DNA of 64,000 nucleotides from Benincasa hispida (taxonomy: Eukaryota > Streptophyta > Magnoliopsida > Cucurbitales > Cucurbitaceae): contig NC_052359.1 of assembly GCF_009727055.1 (NCBI RefSeq), positions 8,090,418 through 8,154,417 of the forward strand. Reading direction: 5' to 3'. Position numbers and translations under genes: made by a program. Positions 50,801 through 59,800 of this stretch are shown in pieces. Below the pieces are notes generated by a model. The model did no database searches. It saw only the letters and a program-made list of their open reading frames with translations, and had not been told where the DNA came from. How positions within the stretch are numbered: position 1 is the first letter of the stretch; every line of letters begins with the position of its first letter.

Positions 50801-53800
50801 TGCTCTTCAAAGGGAGACGACACACTTGAGCATGTGATGGCCGTAGGTGTTTGTGGTTCAAAGATGTAAAGACCTCCAAATTCACGCCCTTTACCAATAG
50901 NGCCCTTTACCAATAGTCTGTTTCGTCATAAGATCTTGAAATAAGCAATAACCAAGAAAAAAGGAGACACAACAATGAAGATCACAAGTGAGTTTACTGA
51001 CCGAAATCAAATTAAACGAGAAATGTGGTAAATTTAAAACTGATGACAAAGAAATTGATTCAGTAAGATGAACAGTTCTTGATCCTAAAACAGGAGTGGA
51101 GGTTCCATCAGCTATAGTGACATTAGGTGAAGAGGTAGATGTACAAAGGTTAGAGAATAAATTGGGGTTACCTGTCATATGGTCTGTAGCGCCAGAGTCA
51201 ATGACCCATTTTGACGTGGAGGAAAGAAGACATTTAGAAATGTTACCTGTCTCTGCGATGGCCGTAATGGGAGTAGAAGATGATGCCCTCGATGACTCTT
51301 GATACTGCTGAAATTTAGCAAACTCCTCTGCAGAAATCGTAATTGACTTGTCAAGATTATCAGGAGTAGAGGCGACATGTGCAAAGGGTGATGACATTCT
51401 CTGACCCTTATTCAACAATTTTCTGCATTCATGCTTCGTATGGCCAGATTTATGACAATAATAGCAAACAATACCTCCTGGATTTGATCTTTGGTTATTT
51501 GGATGACCTTTGAAGCTATTTGATTCAACCCCCTTATTACCTCTATAATCATTTGTGCGCCCAATCAAAGCATTGCTAGAATCAGATGATGTAACTGCTT
51601 GTGTCTTTTTAGTACGAAGTATTCGAGTGTAAGCTTCTTCCAACGAGTAGATATTTGAGCTTGACAACACTTTATCTTTGTCCATCTCATATTTAGGTGC
51701 AAGACCTACTAAAAAACTCATGATAAACAACTTTTCACATTGAGCCATTAGAACTTTTGGATCCGTGCTGATTGGCATTAAGGCATTGAATTTCGCGCAT
51801 GTATTTTTAACCTCCATAAAGTAGCTTGTAAGAGATTTTTCTCCTTGATGAGGTTGATATAGTGTTACAAACATCAAACACTCTATTAATATTTTCTTTC
51901 CCTGAATAAAGGAAATCCAGATATTTCAATAGTCCCTTGACTGATTCGCAGTGATTTACTAGTTCAACAATTTCACGGTCAATAGTAGAAGCATCCTTGA
52001 ATCGTCTCACCACCAAATCTTCTTATTAGCATCAATCGGTGGCTCTTCTGTGATGTGATCATCCATCTCCATGCTCCTAATAAAGTGGCGGACATTTGAT
52101 CTCCATGAATAGTAGTTGGATCCATTCAACTTGTGTTCAGTTACTTTTGACACCATAGGAACAATCTCAGACATGACTACTGGTTTCTTATCAGCCATTA
52201 TCTCAAAAACAATAGACACTGGACAACAGAGATTCAAACCCTAATTTACCGAAGAGATGTCTTTACAAGCAGTGAGAATATCTATATATCCCAAAACACA
52301 CCACCAAGAAGAGTCAACCACACTGAAGAAATCCACAGAAAATGAACAAAAAAAGGACGGCACACGCGCCTACACGTGCCGGCGCGTGGATGGACGGCAA
52401 AGAAGAATAGTAGGCGCGTGAGCCTCATGCGTTGGTCAGATGGCAATCGGACCTTGAGGTTTTTTAGATCGGCAGTTGGGCTCCTCTTTGGACTGGGCGG
52501 TGTAAAAAAACAATTTTTTTTTTTTTTTTTGGGTGGTGGCGGCTAACGACGGCGACTGTGAGCAAAAGTGTAAACTCACCTCTCCACAAAACCCTAAACG
52601 TATCACAAATGGGTTCTAAATTCTGATACCATGTAAAACTCTTAGGTTTGAGAAAGAATCATAATGCTCTATTCATTCACCAAAGATATGAATATATACA
52701 AGTGTACAAAGCATAGAAAAGGAAAATATCACAAAATATTTACAAGAATGGAAAATCCTAATTATAGAATTATAACAAAAAGGAAACGAGCCTCTTTATT
52801 AATAAGGTGAAAAGAGACTAATGCTCAAAATACAAGAGGGTTATACAAAGAGCAAGAGAGCCTAAGGATCAGGATTCACATTCGGGCATCTCAACTAGGT
52901 TGACACCCCATTAATGCCCTCATCATATCCATACAAAACTAACATAATGATAAAAAGCAAAGGACAACCAAGGTCCCAAGACAATTCACTAACCGATACA
53001 CATTGATACAAAGGAAGACTAGGCCAGATAATATAAGATTGAGATAAAAACTACTAAAAAACTGGGAAGATGAAGGCCTGCCAATTTAAACATAATTCCT
53101 GTATGGAGAAATCTTCGAAAGTCTTGCATAAAGTGCATTAGGATGAAGCATTTCTTCGTGCTAATTCAAACTGATCCACCCAACCTACTTCTTTATTGTG
53201 GAATACTCTTTGGTTTCTTTCAAACCACAATTATGCAAGTAAAGCCTTCGCCGTATTAACCCCCTAGGGCGCTTCTTAAGTGAAGGGCCTATTAAAATTT
53301 GCTGAACATTACTTCTAAAATTATCTCTAAACATCCCAGCAATATTAAAAAATGGAGAAAAATTTCCACCACCATGTTGCTGAATATGAACTTTTGATGG
53401 CATTAAAGTTGCGACTTAGCAGGAGGCCGTGAAACTCGGTGGCCGGAAAGGGCAAGCTGCTGCTACTGCTGCTGCTGCTTCTTCTTCTTCAGATTTCTGA
53501 TAGGTTGAAGGAAGTAGGAAATGTTTCTCAAAGTGCAGTTACCATGGAATGTCATAATTCCTGCTGAAAACTTGGACGCAAAAGGCTTGATGCTCCAAAG
53601 GTCTATTATAATTCGTCTACTGGACGAATTTGCCACAAAAAAGGCCACCAAGGATCTCGGCTATTTCCTCGCAGTTACAACTCTTGAAAATATAGGAGAA
53701 GGGAAAGTTCGTCAGACAGGTGATGTCTTGTTTCCAGTTATTTTTAGTGGTATCACCTTCAAACTTTATAGGGGAGAGATCTTGGAAGGAGTTGTTCACA

Positions 53801-56800
53801 AGGTTCTCAAGCACGGTGCTTTCTTGAGATGTGGCCCTGTTGAGAGCATATATCTCTCTTACCTGAAAATGCCAGATTACCGCTATGTGCCGGGTGAGAA
53901 TCCTGTGCTCTCAAAAATTGGGAAAGATGTAGTAGTATGTTTTATTGTCATTGGAACAAAGTGGCTTGAGGCCGAAAGGGAGTTTCAGGCACTGGTAAGT
54001 TTGGAGGGTGATTATTTAGGGCCTGTTTCTTAATGAATTTCTGGCACTGTACTGTTAAGTTTGTACTGTGTATATATAAACAAAATCAAGTCATCTTCAG
54101 GATGGATCAATGTGTAGGTGACATTATTAAGTGAAGCTAAATGTTTGTAGGAAGTTTCTTGGACGATGGATGGTAGGCCTGTAATGCAATTTGCTATCAT
54201 GTTATTTTCTTCATCTTTGTTGAGCTTTTAGGACTTGATTATATTGTTTAGACGGATATTGAATATCTATGTTTGTTTTACTGAATATGAACTTTTGAAA
54301 AATAGGTTATGCAAATCTTCACCATCCTTTTTAAACAAAGGGCAAATAGAAGATAACAAATGAACCGAAGGGAACTTTCTTTGCATGACCGAGGAACAAT
54401 TTAGAAGGCCAAAAATCATTATCCACACTTGAATATTTACTTTCCTCGGACTTTTAGTCTTCCATAAAGCCTTATATAGACATTTGTCCAAAGGGGATGA
54501 AGGGGAGAGATGAGTAGTGAGAGATTTAACTGAAAAATTACCGAAAGCTTCTAGGAACCATGTTCTCGTATAAGAATTTTCCGAAATTCTTGTGCCTGAA
54601 ATTAGAGTTAACAAGTTGTGAAACTCTATTATCTCGTCATCTTTAAGCAATCGACAGGATACAATAGACCAAGAAGTCAGCATATGATCCCAATGAGATG
54701 CTTTGGATCCCTTTGGTAACAAAGCAATCCTAAAAAGTCCAAGATACCGAATATTTAGAGGGAGTGCATCTACCCATAGGTCGGTCCAAAAAGCAATTCG
54801 AGTACCATTGTCAAGTTTGAAAGGAGCCAAAGCTTCTACTTTCAACCAAATTATCGAAATGCAAATCCAAGGGCTTCTCAAGCTATTCCCCACCTTTCCA
54901 GCCGTGTGCCAATAATGAAGTCTTTTCCATGAATGCTACTAACCACTTGCCTCTATAAGGAATTTTCTTCCTCCATATATCGCCAACCCCATTTAGCTAG
55001 TAAAGCCATATTTCTATTTTTGAGACCTCCAAATCGAGACCTCCATCAATTAAGGAACGTGTAACAATGACAATGTCCCATTTCACCAAATAGTTTGTTT
55101 TGCTTCCCTTATGCCCTTCCCAAAAGAAATTTCGCATAATTCTTTCTAATGAGAGAATCACTTTATCGGGCATTGCAAATAAGGACAAATAATAAGTTGG
55201 AAGATAGGAATAACCATTACAACTGAGGAAGAAAAGGAAAAGGACTAATATCAAATATTCACAATCGTTTTTCTTGGGACGCGACATATGAAATTATGAT
55301 GTACAATTAATGAGCATTCTTAAAATTTGGGTTATTGAAGGTTCTTTTTTATTTTTTGATTTTTTTAACGTACAATCTATTTGATAGTATGAGGTTCAAT
55401 CTCAAAACCAATTGGCAACGGGAGGGAGTATCTCATCTATCTTATAAAGAGTGTGAGGTCTTTTAGTTTTTCCAACGTGGAATTCTCAACCTGCCCCCTC
55501 AAGATGGTGCCTCTTTTGGGTTCACCATTCTTGATTGGATCTCAATTTCTTTTTTATTGGATCGAATATCCGTTTGGGCTTTATGGGCTCTGATTCCATA
55601 TTTGATAGTGTGAGGTTCCATCTCAAAGTCAATTGGAAACTGGAGGAGTATCCCATCTATCTTATAAAAAGTGTGAAGTCCCTTGGTTTTTCCAATGTGT
55701 GGGATTCTCAACACAACCGTTCAAACAATGCCTTCCTTTTATCTATCTTATTTTATTTTTGAAAAGGAAACATAACTTTTCATTGATAAATTGAAAAGAG
55801 ATTAATGCTCAAGGATACAATAACCTTTAAGAGGAATGAGAATGCGCAAAAATAAAATGAGAAGAAATACTAATGAGATACAAAGAGGATAAGACAACAA
55901 AAAAACACACACTTATTCCTAACAAACCAGCTCCAAAAAGGAAAACAAAACAAGAGAGCACATAAACTATAGCCAAAGTCGATAACAATCCAATGGGCAG
56001 ATGAGGAAAGAAGTCCAAAAAGGCTGGAAGTGCGAGAATCAAACCACAGTTCAAACTAACTTCTAAACTGCCACTTCCAAGATTACAACTACCAAGAGAA
56101 ATCCTTTTATCTATTTAAAAAATTAAACTATAGATTAACTTCTTCTGAAATTCCATCTTTATTTTTTTGAAAAGAAAACAAAACTTTTCATTGATAAAAT
56201 GAAAAGAGAGTAATGCTAAAAAGTACAATATTCCGAAAGAGAAATAAGAAGAAAATAACAAGGAGAGTATATATAAGAAACGATTCCAACTGAAAGTGAG
56301 ATTATCATTCTTCTTCCAATTCTCCCTTTCACCACACTTTGTCTTGTTCAAGCTTCAATTTCTTTTTATTCTGAGGTTATAGCTTCTATAATTGATTCTT
56401 GAGCTCGCTTAGATTGAATAAGAACTTGATTGCTATTGTCAAAGCTGCATCATTGTTTCTACCAAACTGTGATTCCCCATTTACGACCTCGATACCTCCG
56501 TCAACCATTGCAGCCAGCGTTGGAGGCGGTGTCGTATTCTGAAGAAGAGGAATGAGGCAGTCGCTGGTGTTCGGAGACGACTATGGCCATGGAACCCACA
56601 TCCAGTCCTCTTTGTCAGCTTCGCTCTTCCCTTCTCATAGAGATGTTTTTTACAGTTGTGGAGCTTCGGGATACGAACTGAACTTGAGCTCTATTAACCG
56701 CAACACATCGACTGTTGGCTCTAAATATGGTAAATCGATTAAGCGAGGGATCATATCATTTCTAAACATCGACGAAAGCAGATTTACACAGGTTGATGAA

Positions 56801-59800
56801 CTTCAATGTGTGCCTCATTTCTCAAAGAACTCTTGGGGTCTGTTTCGCCGAAGAATCAAACTACTGTGTCTGAAGTGTGGAAACCATATTGGAAATGCTC
56901 GCAGGAACCATACTTTCTTCAGCCCACTTGTTTCAGATGGATCAGATTCATCCTTGCCCAATGAAGTCTCTAGGTGCATGAAATATGAAGTAAAAATTCG
57001 TGCTTTACAGCCTTCATCTTCCAATGAATTTGGTACCACAGTTATTTAAACAAGGATAAGGGTTTGTTTGTTGAATGGTTCTTTGGAGCTAAAAGAATTG
57101 CTTAGCAGCAACAAATGCAGGATTCTTGAATCTGTTTGCTGTGTTTTACATGTGAATAGAATTGGGTCTCAAATGGAAGGGAAGTGTAATTGAAAAGGAT
57201 TCACTGTTATTGTTATTGCAAACTGAAAGTATGATTTATATGACTGAATTGTTTCGAAGCTAAAAAAAGATTACAACTGAAAATGAGAACAAGCCAAATA
57301 GACAAAAAACCTGAAACTATAAGCACCTAAAGCTTGGAGAGAGAGCACTAAAAGAAGCCGTGAGAGGAGCTGGGCCAAAACAAACGAGCCAAGTGAGCAA
57401 AATAACAAAGTACAAGGGGGAAAAAAGAAAACCTGGATAATAGAGAATTCACCACAGCAGACCAAAAACTTTGAAAATTGGCACAAGAAAAAGAATTAAA
57501 TTATCACACCTGAGGTTTCCGGAAAAGTTACGTTTGGGTTCCTTTTTTAGTCTGTTAGTTAAATTTTTTAATCTAGGATGATCCTTTTGGATTGAATTTC
57601 TTGACTAAACTTCTTTGTATTAATTTAATTTACCTACTTTCACCAGTGAAAAAGCATTTAAAAAAATCAGTGTCTTGTATACACATCTAACTAATTATCT
57701 TGTTTTCACGTGTGAAAGATGTTTTTTGCTACTTCTATCCTTCATGTGCACCTTATGCAATGGTACGATGATAATTCTGTTGAACAAGCTGTTAACAAAT
57801 GTGATGAGGTCTGGGAATCTATTGAACCTGAGAAAGTAAGTGGATTTCTTCCCTTCTCTCTCTCTCTCTCTCTTTTTTTTTTTTTTTGAAACGAAAGAAG
57901 ACTTTCATTGAAATAATTTTTCTTCCCTTCTTTTATGTTCTCCGTAGTTGTATGTCAGCAACACAACATCTAAAGATGACCAGGCTTATCTATCTCTAAA
58001 AGTAATTTTTTTGTTCTGATTAGAATTATGTACACATTTACTTTTCTTCACTCTTTGTCTTGTCTTACCTCTCCAATAAAGAGACAGCAGTGTGTTGGTT
58101 TATTATTTTACAATGAGCTGCTGCACATATTTTATCGACTTCGGATCTGCGACTACAAGAATGCTGCTCAACATTTAGATAAATTAGATGCTGCAATGAA
58201 GGCTGATTTGCAACAAGCCCAGTACATAGAGGATCTGACTAAAGAAATGAATGCTTTAAATCAGAGTCTATCCAGGTCTGATCTACATTATAAAGATAGG
58301 TTGGCTCTCACTGAAAAACATGCTCAGCTTCAGGAACAGCTTAGAAGTATGACTAGACCAACTTCCTCGAGCAAAGAATCTTTGGAACCTGGGCATTTTG
58401 GAAATGTGAGAACATCTAGAGACAAGCTTGAGTTGGCACCATATCCTATTGATGGGGAGTGGCTACCAAAAAGTGCTGTGTATGTGCTTGTGGATCTTAT
58501 GGTTGTTATCTTTAGCCGGCCTAAAGGACTTTTCAAAGAGTGCACAAAACGAATTTTATCTGGAATGCTTACTATCCAAGGTAAATATTTTAGAATGTTA
58601 ACTTTTTATCTACTACTGAATATCCGTTTGTCCTAGATTAACTCATGTAGCCTAAAGGCTAAAAGGAGAGAAATTTTAGGCTAAAAGGAGAGACGCTAAG
58701 AATAAAATTAAAGTCTTTATTATGTATTAAAGTTGTCAATACAAGAAGGCATTCCCTCTATTTATAGAGAATTGGAAGACAATTGATGTAGACTACAATT
58801 TTTGAGAGTTCTTGAAGGAAAAATATTATTCGTTAGTTATCCTTACTAGGCTCAACTTGTCTTCTAGCTTCTTCCTGGTGTTCCTTATCTTAAATGATGC
58901 AAATTATTCCATTTTTGAATTGGAATGCTTTTATATTCTCTGTTTAAGTCTTGTCTTCATTATTTATATTATTTTCTTTATCTTTGGTGTTTTGTATTTT
59001 TTAGCGTTAGTCTCTTATGATTAAATCAATGAAAAGTTTTGTTTCCTTTGCTCTTTTTTTTTTTTTTTTTTCTAAAAGAGGAAAAATTCACACAAAGTTT
59101 AGAAAGAGAACACCGGGAAGAAGCATTGATCCTTGCAACTTCAAATCGATCAAGCCATTGGGGAGGATATCATAGAAAATCCTTTGATTCAAACCAAATT
59201 TCAGCGAGTAAAACTTTTAAAACACTAGCCTGTAGGAGTTGAGACTGATTCTTCATTGAAGGTCCAACTAGAATTTGAATTACATTTTCTTTGAAGGTCC
59301 AGCGAGTAAATCTTTGGCCCATAGTGAATCAAGTTCTTGAGAAAATCTCCAACCCCATTTAGCTAAAAGGGCCAGATTCCTATACCTAGCCTCCCAAGCC
59401 AAGACCACCTTCTTTCTGAGATTTGGAAACCAAGTCCCCTTCGACTAGATGGTTTACCTTACTGCCTTTATTTCCTTCCCATGAGAAGGTTTTCATAGTT
59501 TCTCACATATATAGATTCAACCTTAGCTGGTATACGGAAGGACATATGGTAAATTGGAAGATTCTCCAAGACAACTTTACATAATGTATGTCTTCCTCCA
59601 CGGGAAAAGTTAAAACGTTTCCAATGGTCCCTTCTTTTGAATCTTGTCAATTATAGGCTGGCAGAAGGATATTGACTCTTGTATTATTTGGAGTCTTAGC
59701 TGTTATATTTCTTGTTTAGGGCGTACAATGATTCACAAATTCTACTTTTTGTAGTTTTTGGAGCAACTCAATTTTGCTCATAGAAATTTAGTTGAGACTG

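Larger units (their letters stand above)
47905..52777 (-). mobile_element. full-length Ty1/copia element with both LTRs
   Basis: The element is 4,873 bp and is flanked by perfect AAAAG duplications (47900-47904 and 52778-52782). The LTRs of 147 and 146 bp have TGTAAAACTC...TTATAACA ends on the plus strand and differ by about six substitutions and one 1-bp indel, so insertion is relatively recent. A primer-binding site (tRNA-iMet type) and a polypurine tract are in place. It lies at the 3' end of a LINE inside MAU2 intron 3, antisense to the gene. Confidence 0.94.
53398..54280 (+). other. inserted gene segment flanked by an 18-bp target duplication
   Basis: The identical word ctgaatatgaacttttga occurs at 53380-53397 and 54281-54298, and LINE sequence resumes on both sides. 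The 883-bp insert holds the NRPD7/NRPE7-like ORF with 123 bp upstream and 247 bp downstream. The duplication length fits LINE-mediated retroposition, but no poly(A) tract remains at the right end. Confidence 0.75.
52778..55290 (-). pseudogene. LINE ORF2 C-terminal half and 3' end, split by a gene copy
   Basis: On the minus strand: RT C-terminus ([24 protein letters not shown], 54997-55287), zf-RVT region ([20 protein letters not shown] and [19 protein letters not shown], 54281-54893), then after the insert at 53398-54280 the last part ([18 protein letters not shown]; 53185-53397). The 3' end is at 52783-52860 (gaaaagagactaatgctcaa), with its T-run before the copia element. It is degenerate. 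The reading before and after the insert shares the duplicated KSSYS codons. Confidence 0.78.
56160..57510 (-). mobile_element. LINE 3' fragment split by a gene copy
   Basis: The LINE 3' end word lies at 56168-56220. The LINE continues to 56300 and appears to resume at 57269-57510. The insert at 56301-57268 is bounded by two copies of a 19-bp LINE word. Confidence 0.6.

Noticed and set aside
55378..55713. Considered as a Cassandra-type TRIM with 5S rRNA sequence
   Set aside because: No 5S rRNA promoter-like sequence is present in the LTRs.
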